From Cyclobacteriaceae bacterium (GTDB taxonomy: Bacteria > Bacteroidota > Bacteroidia > Cytophagales > Cyclobacteriaceae), in assembly GCA_025363495.1 (NCBI GenBank), contig JANYDR010000399.1, positions 1-5,298 on the forward strand: a stretch of 5,298 nt of DNA, in the 5' to 3' direction. Under the pieces are notes generated by a model. The model worked only from the letters and a program-made list of their open reading frames with translations, was not told the origin of the DNA and did no database searches. Made by a program: the position numbers and the translations under genes. Shown here piece after piece: positions 1 through 5,298 of this stretch. Numbering within the stretch: position 1 is the stretch's first letter; the number at the start of each line of letters is the position of its first letter.

Positions 1-40
1 CTGACGAAATCTCTTAAACATTGAATATTTAAAGGGTTTA

Positions 41-160
41 CGAGGAGCGATGGCACGAGCCAAATGCGGGGTGGTGTGATGGCACTGAGCGGGGAAGCAT
101 ATTTGGCTCTTGATCTTTTTTGGTTCTTTTTTCCATCAAGGGAAAAAAGAACAAAGAAAA
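41..160. repeat. Structured intergenic element with nested hairpins and loop complementarity
   Basis: Seen directly: a perfect 12-bp stem pairs 123-134 (GTTCTTTTTTCC) with 141-152 around a six-base loop ATCAAG (135-140). That loop is exactly complementary to CTTGAT at 109-114, so a pseudoknot or an alternative hairpin is possible. A second perfect 9-bp inverted repeat pairs GAGCCAAAT (57-65) with ATTTGGCTC (101-109), next to the loop-complementary site. GATGGCAC occurs twice (49-56 and 78-85), each time followed by GAGC or TGAGC. From memory, similar elements (TTTGGCTCTTGATC followed by an A/T hairpin) recur between genes in Bacteroidota, so this is probably a dispersed repeat. Neither strand has a U tract after the stem, so it is not a classical intrinsic terminator. 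The transcribed strand and the exact ends are unknown. Confidence 0.6.
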
Positions 161-297
161 AATAATGTGATGAAATCAAATGTATGAGATAAATTGAAAT
201 CGATCGATTCTAATATTAGAAATATAGTTTTACCCAAACAGGGTCTTAGAATTCTATCTAACAAAAGTCCTGATGCAATCAAGACCATCCGGCGGCG

Positions 298-459
298 CTT
301 AACCGCAAAGATTCGCAAAGGAATACACGCAAAGTTCGCAGACAATGCCGAAAGCATTAACTTAGCGGCCATAGCCTTGGAAATCCAGAGCGCAAAGAAT
401 GCCTTCGGCATTAACTCGGTGAACTTTGCGTGTATTCCTTCGCGCGCTTTGCGGTTAAG
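298..459. repeat. 162-bp imperfect palindrome built on CGCAAAG heptamers
   Basis: The two arms are reverse complements. A 13-bp outer block, CTTAACCGCAAAG (298-310), pairs perfectly with 447-459. A 20-bp inner block (318-337) pairs perfectly with 421-440. Between the blocks 7 bases face 6 unmatched ones. Further in, 344-358 and 398-412 match at 14 of 15 positions, and each is also a small hairpin of its own (AATGC/GCATT and AATGCC/GGCATT). The symmetry centre is near 379, by TGGAAATCCA. CGCAAAG occurs at 304, 314, 328 and 391, and its complement CTTTGCG at 424 and 447. Arms joined by CGCAAAG copies and ending in TTAACCGCAAAG resemble a dispersed repeat I recall from Bacteroidota and some other phyla. 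It encodes nothing recognisable and may be a REP-like or MITE-like non-autonomous element. Confidence 0.8.
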
Positions 460-599
460 TGTATTGGGTAACAGGCTCTTGGAATCCGTGGCAAAAAAAG
501 CTGTTCTACAATTCATCACCAACTACATCTATATCTGATTGCTGCATTTTACTAAGTTGGAGTGATGAAACTGGTAACTTGACAAAGTAGGATTAATCT

Positions 600-1724
600 C
601 TATCTGATAATATTACCCAGTCTGCTCCAACGTATCTTGTGTAACAAGTCAGCGTTTTCTTCCAGGGAAAACCAAATGAATAAAGCCTTACCGACAATGT
701 GGTCTTCTGGCACAAATCCCCAGTACCTTGAATCAAGAGAATTGTGACGATTGTCGCCCATCATGAAATAATAGTTTTGCTTAAAAGTATATTCTTTAAC
801 TACTTTGTCATCGATGTACAATTGTCCGTCCGTGATTTGAGCGTTTCTATTTTGATCATATAACCTGATTGTCTCACCATAAAAATTCATGGTGGAATCA
901 TTGATGGGTATCTTCATGCCCCTCGCAGGAATAACGATCGGTCCATAGTTATCACCGTTCCACAACGTATTTTTTGACATGGGGAATATATCTTCTTCCG
1001 GGCCATCGCTTTTTGTGTAATCAGCTTCAAATGAAGTGATGAATGGAGTTGCCTTTACAGATTCAACCTGCTCACTCGTAAGAAGCATCCGATATACTAC
1101 CTGGCCTTTGTCCGACCTTCCCAAATAATAAAAGTCGTCTTTGTCAAGCCCCAGTTTTGACAAATTGCGTCTATGTATTTCATCCGCTGTGGTGACGATA
1201 TAACTGAACTTCATATTTTTCGGGAGACCCAATGTTACACCATTCGCATATATCTTTGCGTCCTTTATCTCCAGGCGATCACCCGGAAGTCCGACACAAC
1301 GCTTAACATAATTGGATTTCAAATCAAATGGATAATCCACACCCTGGTCAAGCTTCACAGGTGGTATGTAGAAGACTACGATATCTTCTCTTTTTATTTT
1401 AGTGAGTCCGGGAAACCGATACGTTGGCAACTGTATCCAATCGAGATAAGATGGAATTTCAGTTCCCCATATTTTCTGATGGGTTAATGGAATCTGCAGA
1501 GGTGTCTTTGGAGTTTGAGGTCCGTAGTGCAACTTGCTTACAAAAAGGTAATCACCCACCAGCAGCGAATTTTCCATCGATGGTGTTGGTATTACAAAAG
1601 CCTGCACGGCCGACCATCGTATAAACGTAGCGACTACCACTGCAAAAATAATTGCGTCAGACCATTCACGCAGGAAGGTCTTTGGTTTTGGTTGCTCCTT
1701 TTTCTTCCAGAATTTCCAGGTCAT
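600..1724 (-). CDS. lepB: Signal peptidase I, Bacteroidota-type long form
   Basis: This inner-membrane serine protease (family S26) removes signal peptides from Sec- and Tat-exported proteins. The 374-residue product starts with a short basic stretch and one hydrophobic anchor (about 23-44). The conserved boxes follow in order: PTPSMENSLLVGD with catalytic Ser49 (46-58), REDIVVFYIP (112-121), YVKRCVGLPGD with general-base Lys141 (139-149), and GDNRHNSLDSRYWG (323-336). The active-site residues are all present, so it should be active. About 170 residues separate the Lys and GDNR boxes, much longer than in Gram-positive enzymes. Long inserts of this kind are usual in Bacteroidota LepB. The ATG at 1722-1724 places the anchor normally; no Shine-Dalgarno sequence precedes it. 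The dapB neighbour that I recall beside lepB in many Bacteroidota is absent. The upstream genes encode proteins with signal peptides. Confidence 0.96.
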   Translation of the reverse strand: MTWKFWKKKEQPKPKTFLREWSDAIIFAVVVATFIRWSAVQAFVIPTPSMENSLLVGDYLFVSKLHYGPQTPKTPLQIPLTHQKIWGTEIPSYLDWIQLPTYRFPGLTKIKREDIVVFYIPPVKLDQGVDYPFDLKSNYVKRCVGLPGDRLEIKDAKIYANGVTLGLPKNMKFSYIVTTADEIHRRNLSKLGLDKDDFYYLGRSDKGQVVYRMLLTSEQVESVKATPFITSFEADYTKSDGPEEDIFPMSKNTLWNGDNYGPIVIPARGMKIPINDSTMNFYGETIRLYDQNRNAQITDGQLYIDDKVVKEYTFKQNYYFMMGDNRHNSLDSRYWGFVPEDHIVGKALFIWFSLEENADLLHKIRWSRLGNIIR

Positions 1725-1889
1725 AAATTGTAAGGTTTGATCGTACGGAACGTGATATGGTTTGAAATGGTTGGGATAATTTGATGGGCGGGAGAAAACT
1801 ATAGGTTTTACGTTCGATGATATATATAATAAAATTCGAATAGAGCAGCTTCGCAGCGGTCGCTCACCGCAGAGGAAGTCGCTTACAAC
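1725..1889. other. Intergenic gap between the TolB-like gene and lepB
   Basis: This 165-bp gap carries a possible terminator at its high-coordinate end (1849-1878) and an AT-rich tract (about 1816-1836) that includes ATATATATAAT and is followed by the 8-bp palindrome ATTCGAAT (1834-1841). The lepB promoter should lie here if lepB is transcribed separately, but I could not find a clear Bacteroidota-type promoter (TTG about 20 bp before TAnnTTTG), so none is called. Confidence 0.5.
1849..1878 (-). terminator. Possible hairpin terminator of the TolB-like gene
   Basis: Eleven bases past the TGA stop of the TolB-like gene, the minus strand can form an interrupted stem. CTTC/GAAG (1875-1878 with 1849-1852) surrounds an internal loop, then GCGGT/ACCGC (1866-1870 with 1856-1860) closes a five-base loop. 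The sequence after it is T-rich but has no immediate uninterrupted U tract, so termination would be weak or factor-assisted. The position is right and the strength doubtful. Confidence 0.3.
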
Positions 1890-3410
1890 TCATAACTTTG
1901 AATTCGTTACAAACGCTATCTTCTTACTATCCGGTGACCAGCTTGGAACGTTAATCGATCCTTGTCCTCCATAGAGATAACCAATGTTGCGGGGGATTCC
2001 ACCACTGGAAGGCATCAGTCGCAAGTAAACCTTTTTATAAAATGGATGCTGTGTTGGATCTATATCTTTTGGGAATGAAATAAAAACAATCCATTTGCCA
2101 TCAGGAGAAATATGTGGGAACCAATCATTGTATTCATCGAATGTAACCTGCTCTTCATTGCTTCCATCAGGTTTCATGCGCCAGAGCTTCATCGTGCCGG
2201 TGCGCACCGAGTTGAAATAAATATAATTTCCATCCGGAGTATATTCAGGTCCGTCATCCAGCGTAGAGTCTTCTGTGAGCGGAGTTTCCTTTTTAGTATC
2301 GATGTCCACCGCCCAGATGTTCCATTCCTTATTTCGCTGACCTGTAAAGATCAATCGCTTTTTATCAAGTGACCAGCTATGAAGATAGGAAGGGCCCGAA
2401 GCCTCTTCTGTAATCTTGACCGGTGTATCAGAACCAGTGGCTGGCAACACGTAGATTGTAGAGCGATTCCCGGAATGATTACTGATTCCTAACATCTTAC
2501 CGTCGAAAGACAACACGTGATCATTATTGTTATCGTTGATCTCACCGGTATTTAATTTTGAGATAGCATTGGTGGCGAGATCATAATAATAGAGAAGACC
2601 CTCCGAGTTATATAACAACTTCTTTCCATCTGTCGTCCAGTTAGGCGCCTGAAGGGAATTGGGTGCGCTGTACAATATCTTTCTTTTGCCGGTGGCTACA
2701 TCCATTGTCTCAATGTGACTTCCGATGTAATCCGTGTAGGGTTTAAAATTCTTGTCGGCAGGAATAATGATGCGGACATTGCTGAAAATTGCTTTCTCCA
2801 TTACATCTTCAAGATGCGAACAGATAAATAATCCAGCGTATACTTCTTCATTGAGTTCCACTTCTTTACTTACGGATTTATAATTCTCTCCGAATGTTGC
2901 TGCGGAAAAAGTAAACGTGTTTCCCAAACGCTCCAGTTCGATTTCAGTTGGATGATAGGTTGAAACAGAAACCTGGTCAGTAACAGCGCCATCCGTTTGC
3001 CGAAATTGAAGTGAAGTAAGTATGTCACCATGAACACAGGCGTCCGCATACCGGGAGTCAGCCGTTAGCTTATCGCGAGCAATAATTCCAATCTTTCTGT
3101 GATCGAACGAGCCCTTTCCAATAAACTGTACCGTTGCTTTTATTATAAAGTCGCCTTTAATCTTTTTCCATGCGAAGTGAAACTGATCTTCGGTCGCCCA
3201 CATATTCTTGCCAGCGCCCGAAAGAGTATAGGTTTGATCTTCCGGATTATAAACTACTGAACCCTTCAGCTTTGGATACCCAACATCTTCATGATGATCA
3301 AATATCCCAACAGGGCTTTGCTGGGCAAGGAGTTGAGAAACTGGTATTCCCATGAGCAACAGTAATAAGAGGGCGTTGCACAAGAGGTAAAGTACTTTCA
3401 TGTTTTTCAT
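1890..3410 (-). CDS. Secreted protein with concanavalin A-like N-terminal domain and TolB-type beta-propeller
   Basis: The 506-residue product opens with a Sec signal peptide: Lys2 and Lys5, a leucine-rich core at about 6-22, and probable cleavage after LLA29, giving a periplasmic or outer-surface protein. Residues about 33-216 look like a DUF1349-type concanavalin A-like beta-sandwich (GDFIIKATVQF at 86-96, KIGIIARD at 106-113, ending in FSNVRIIIP). Residues about 230-506 form a PD40/TolB-type propeller with six recognisable repeats: APNWTTDGKKLLY (255-267), LSFDGK (300-305), HSWSLDKKRLIF (344-355), PEYTPDGNYIYF (388-399), PHISPDGKWIVF (432-443) and PSWSPDSKKIAF (489-500). No catalytic residues are evident, so a binding or scaffold role, perhaps for glycan or peptide, is inferred. 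It is not true TolB: no tolA, tolQ, tolR or pal gene is in the window. ATG at 3399-3401 (Met4) is an alternative start that keeps the signal peptide. Neither start has a Shine-Dalgarno sequence. Confidence 0.85.
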   Translation of the reverse strand: MKNMKVLYLLCNALLLLLLMGIPVSQLLAQQSPVGIFDHHEDVGYPKLKGSVVYNPEDQTYTLSGAGKNMWATEDQFHFAWKKIKGDFIIKATVQFIGKGSFDHRKIGIIARDKLTADSRYADACVHGDILTSLQFRQTDGAVTDQVSVSTYHPTEIELERLGNTFTFSAATFGENYKSVSKEVELNEEVYAGLFICSHLEDVMEKAIFSNVRIIIPADKNFKPYTDYIGSHIETMDVATGKRKILYSAPNSLQAPNWTTDGKKLLYNSEGLLYYYDLATNAISKLNTGEINDNNNDHVLSFDGKMLGISNHSGNRSTIYVLPATGSDTPVKITEEASGPSYLHSWSLDKKRLIFTGQRNKEWNIWAVDIDTKKETPLTEDSTLDDGPEYTPDGNYIYFNSVRTGTMKLWRMKPDGSNEEQVTFDEYNDWFPHISPDGKWIVFISFPKDIDPTQHPFYKKVYLRLMPSSGGIPRNIGYLYGGQGSINVPSWSPDSKKIAFVTNSKL

Positions 3411-3493
3411 TGGAGTGAAGGTTAGACTGAATAATGGAAAGAGTACTAAACATTCAATTTCTCATCATTGCAGGGGAAAATATGTTGGGTTTT

Positions 3494-3528
3494 TTTGACC
3501 TGAATCCTGCAACTTGTATCCTGTAGCC
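3494..3528. repeat. Short degenerate 7-bp tandem repeat in the gap before the TolB-like gene
   Basis: Five heptamers run in register on the plus strand: TTTGACC, TGAATCC, TGCAACT, TGTATCC and TGTAGCC. The rough consensus is TGNANCC, with C at position 6 of all five. On the minus strand, the sense strand of the genes, they read as variants of GGATACA. The array lies 33 bp past the stop of the esterase gene and 84 bp before the start of the TolB-like gene. A run of seven T (3490-3496) touches its left end. The rest of the 150-bp gap (3411-3560) shows nothing further I can support, and no clear promoter. Confidence 0.55.
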
Positions 3529-3560
3529 TTACTTGAATAAACGTCTACTGCGAATCAATA

Positions 3561-5234
3561 CTACAAACCCGGCTTCGGAGGTTTCACAGCAGGCTGCCAC
3601 GACAAGATTCCTTTTGACACCGTTTTTCTGGCAAAGAGTTTACCGTTACAATTCACATATAGCGTTGTGAAATCCGGTCCACCGAGCTTTACATCTGATA
3701 CATCCATTACCGGCGATGATACAATAAAGTTAACTCTGCCTAATTGATCAGATATCTGAACTCCCATTGCGGTTGCTGTGTACAAAAGATTTTCTGAATC
3801 TACCGTCATTCCTTTTGCCCCTGGGGCAGTGTTTCCGTAAGGAATATGATAATGGACATACTCCTGCCCTTCTTCAAGATTGCCATCATCTGTGATCTTC
3901 AATGAATAGCCAAATACTCCGTTAGCAATGCCAACGTTTATAAATGTTTGTTCTGCCGAAATTGCAAGGCCGGTAGGATGGTTTGGAACAATTACATAAC
4001 GAACATCCTTTTTGGCATAACTATAAAAACCAACGCGGTCTTTTTCTGTTTCACTGAAATAAATTCCTTTCGATGAAGCTACAAGAAAATCCGCATTCAC
4101 ATTCGACACAAGCTCCTGCTGAGTTGCGTCCGGATTTATAGCTAAAATTTTATGCTGCCAGACATCACTTACCAGTAATTTTCCATCTTCACGAAAAGAA
4201 AGTCCACCGCCCTCTCCTTTTAACTTTGCGAACCCGACAACTCCGCTTCCATTTATTTTATAAACGTTTTGCCTGTCAGTAAAGAAAACTTCTCCTGATG
4301 CATTAACGGCAAGCTTGTTAACCTTTTTATCAGCAAGCCCAATTTCCTTCCATTCCTCACCCTCTGCAATAGGATACAATCTTCGGGTAGGTCCTTTATG
4401 CGTATGTACTTGCATCGGATAATCTTTCCACAACCATTTTAAAGCTTCGGGCATTATTTTCAATGCGTGACGACTGTCATGGCCACCATCACCCCAGTCA
4501 TGGGTGACTTCATATCCTGCCCACGTCAATGCACTCAGCATATTCTGATTTGCCATCCACCAATCACCGCCATAAATATTCAGATCATGATTACCATCGG
4601 CCAAAAATATTCTTAAGGGTTTGGGTTCGACCTTCCGCACAAGCGTGGCAAACTCATCACCTCCCCGAAGTCCGACGTACGTTCCAATGGTACTGAGTAC
4701 TCTTCTGAATTCATTGGGGCGTTCCCATGCAACATTGAACGCTGCGATCGCACCCGAACTTGCTCCTGCAATGGACCTGTCATTCGGATCTTTGCTGATG
4801 TTAAATGATCGTCCAACTTCGGGAAGCATTTCCTCCAAAAGAAAACGGGCATATTTATCACCCAGTGCATCGTATTCAAAACTTCGGTTAAAACGAGGAT
4901 AATTATCTTTTCCAATTGATGGTACCTTACCGTGATCAATAAATATCCCGATCATAACAGGGACTTCATTCAAGGCAATGAGTGAATCGAGCACCGCTGG
5001 CAATCTCCAACCAGTTGCCCGCGATAATCCATCCTGAACAACCATCACGCACGCTGGTTTGGCAGTATCATATTGCTTAGGAACATACAACCAATACTCG
5101 CGTTCCGTGCCAGGATAGATCTTACTCTTCAATACAAATGGTCCGCGGATCTCACCCACAGGAGTCTGTGCAAGAATTAAAGAATGGTTAAGGAGACAGA
5201 TAAAGAAGGTACTGAGTATTTTATTCATAGTCAT
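3561..5234 (-). CDS. Secreted esterase (alpha/beta-hydrolase) fused to an SMP-30/gluconolactonase-like propeller
   Basis: The 557-residue product (numbered from the ATG at 5234) has a Sec signal peptide with probable cleavage after LILA22. Residues about 28-273 are an alpha/beta-hydrolase of the enterobactin esterase/feruloyl esterase (esterase D-like) type. They show REYWLYVP (45-52), the nucleophile elbow GASSG (157-161, Ser159), a likely acid in DGNHD (213-217, Asp217 or Asp213), and His252 in GDGGHDSRH. The triad looks intact, so hydrolysis of an ester is likely; the substrate is unknown. Residues about 285-545 form a propeller resembling SMP-30/gluconolactonase (GEVFFTD 314-320, GKLLVSD 351-357, GMTVDSENLLY 475-485, GVQISDQLGRV 491-501). 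At the places of the family's metal ligands there are apparently Asn306, Thr421 and Lys474, so lactonase activity is doubtful. The ATG at 5226-5228 (Met3) is the likelier start because the upstream heptamer array ends exactly there; an in-frame TAG at 5268-5270 excludes earlier starts. Confidence 0.88.
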   Translation of the reverse strand: MTMNKILSTFFICLLNHSLILAQTPVGEIRGPFVLKSKIYPGTEREYWLYVPKQYDTAKPACVMVVQDGLSRATGWRLPAVLDSLIALNEVPVMIGIFIDHGKVPSIGKDNYPRFNRSFEYDALGDKYARFLLEEMLPEVGRSFNISKDPNDRSIAGASSGAIAAFNVAWERPNEFRRVLSTIGTYVGLRGGDEFATLVRKVEPKPLRIFLADGNHDLNIYGGDWWMANQNMLSALTWAGYEVTHDWGDGGHDSRHALKIMPEALKWLWKDYPMQVHTHKGPTRRLYPIAEGEEWKEIGLADKKVNKLAVNASGEVFFTDRQNVYKINGSGVVGFAKLKGEGGGLSFREDGKLLVSDVWQHKILAINPDATQQELVSNVNADFLVASSKGIYFSETEKDRVGFYSYAKKDVRYVIVPNHPTGLAISAEQTFINVGIANGVFGYSLKITDDGNLEEGQEYVHYHIPYGNTAPGAKGMTVDSENLLYTATAMGVQISDQLGRVNFIVSSPVMDVSDVKLGGPDFTTLYVNCNGKLFARKTVSKGILSWQPAVKPPKPGL

Positions 5235-5298
5235 AGGTTCTATGTTCTGAGTTCCATGTCCTAAGTCCTAAGTTCTAAGTTCTAGGTTCTAGGTTCTA
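5229..5298 (-). repeat. Ten degenerate heptamers (consensus TAGAACY) ending at the esterase start codon
   Basis: Read on the minus strand from the window edge, 70 bp divide without a gap or slip into ten 7-bp units. Four match TAGAACC or TAGAACT in a row, followed by TAGGACT, TAGGACA, TGGAACT, CAGAACA, TAGAACC and TATGACT. AC at positions 5-6 is invariant in all ten. The unit next to the gene is the most diverged and contains the ATG at 5232-5234; the base after the last unit begins the ATG at 5226-5228. The purest units lie at the window edge, so the array probably continues beyond it. As 7 is not a multiple of 3, the TAG of successive units closes all three frames, so the array is non-coding. 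It occupies the 5' leader and possibly the promoter of the esterase gene. Confidence 0.85.

Larger units (their letters stand above)
1..599. other. Gene-poor intergenic region downstream of lepB, carrying two structured repeats
   Basis: No convincing gene lies in these 599 bp. The two open frames of over 100 codons here run on opposite strands through the palindrome at 298-459 and look like artefacts of it. The region holds the hairpin element at about 41-160 and the palindrome. The stretches 161-297 and 460-599 are AT-rich with no structure I can support. At the left edge a minus-strand ATG (19-21) opens only seven codons before the window ends, too little to call. LepB transcription runs into this region, so a terminator is expected, but I see no stem followed by a U tract just after its stop codon. 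Confidence 0.7.

Noticed and set aside
1..21. Possible start of a minus-strand gene (ATG at 19-21, then six codons)
   Set aside because: Only seven codons lie inside the window and nothing supports a real start.
123..152. Intrinsic terminator for lepB
   Set aside because: The stem is perfect but A/T-rich, lacks a following U tract on either strand, and lies about 450 bp past the lepB stop codon.
136..522. Minus-strand open frame of 128 codons
   Set aside because: It runs through the palindrome and both low-complexity flanks, has no recognisable domain, and mirrors the peptide of the plus-strand frame over the same repeat.
194..538. Plus-strand open frame of 114 codons
   Set aside because: Most of it is palindrome sequence; the composition and the mirrored peptide on the other strand fit a chance frame, and no family is recognisable.
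1173..1733. Plus-strand open frames opposite lepB
   Set aside because: They lie antisense to a gene with all conserved signal peptidase boxes and show no domain of their own.
1725..1889. Bacteroidota-type promoter for lepB
   Set aside because: The AT-rich tract gives no TAnnTTTG box with a properly spaced upstream TTG, so a promoter call would be a guess.
2112..3355. Plus-strand open frames opposite the TolB-like gene
   Set aside because: They are antisense shadows of a well-supported propeller protein with no independent features.
4613..4939. Open frames on both strands within the esterase domain
   Set aside because: They overlap the codons for the catalytic serine region in other frames and have no recognisable product.
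5229..5298. CRISPR-like array
   Set aside because: The units are 7 bp long and directly adjacent with no spacers, so this is a simple degenerate tandem repeat.

Overview
The window most likely comes from a member of the Bacteroidota, possibly a Cytophagales- or Chitinophagaceae-type environmental bacterium. The evidence is a signal peptidase I with the long insert typical of that phylum, two secreted beta-propeller proteins of types common there, starts without a Shine-Dalgarno sequence, moderate GC content, and intergenic repeats of a style I recall from such genomes. The assignment is inferred from gene style. No ribosomal or other marker gene is present.

All three genes are on the minus strand, so transcription runs from high to low coordinates. 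First comes a secreted two-domain protein (3561-5234, probable start at 5228): an alpha/beta-hydrolase esterase of the enterobactin esterase/feruloyl esterase type fused to an SMP-30/gluconolactonase-like propeller. Next is a secreted protein (1890-3410) with an N-terminal concanavalin A-like domain and a C-terminal TolB-type propeller. Last is lepB (600-1724), signal peptidase I. The two secreted proteins have Sec-type signal peptides and so are plausible LepB substrates, but gaps of 150 and 165 bp argue against one tightly coupled operon.

The non-coding DNA is the more unusual part. The first 599 bp hold no convincing gene. They contain a compact structured element (about 41-160) with a perfect 12-bp hairpin whose loop is complementary to a site just upstream, and a 162-bp imperfect palindrome (298-459) built around CGCAAAG heptamers. 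The gap before the TolB-like gene has a short degenerate 7-bp repeat (3494-3528). The right edge (5229-5298) is ten consecutive degenerate heptamers with consensus TAGAACY on the minus strand, ending exactly at an ATG of the esterase gene. No tRNA, rRNA, CRISPR array, transposase or recognisable phage gene was seen. I see no convincing new multi-gene system; the best leads are the repeats and the apparent loss of metal ligands in the fused propeller.
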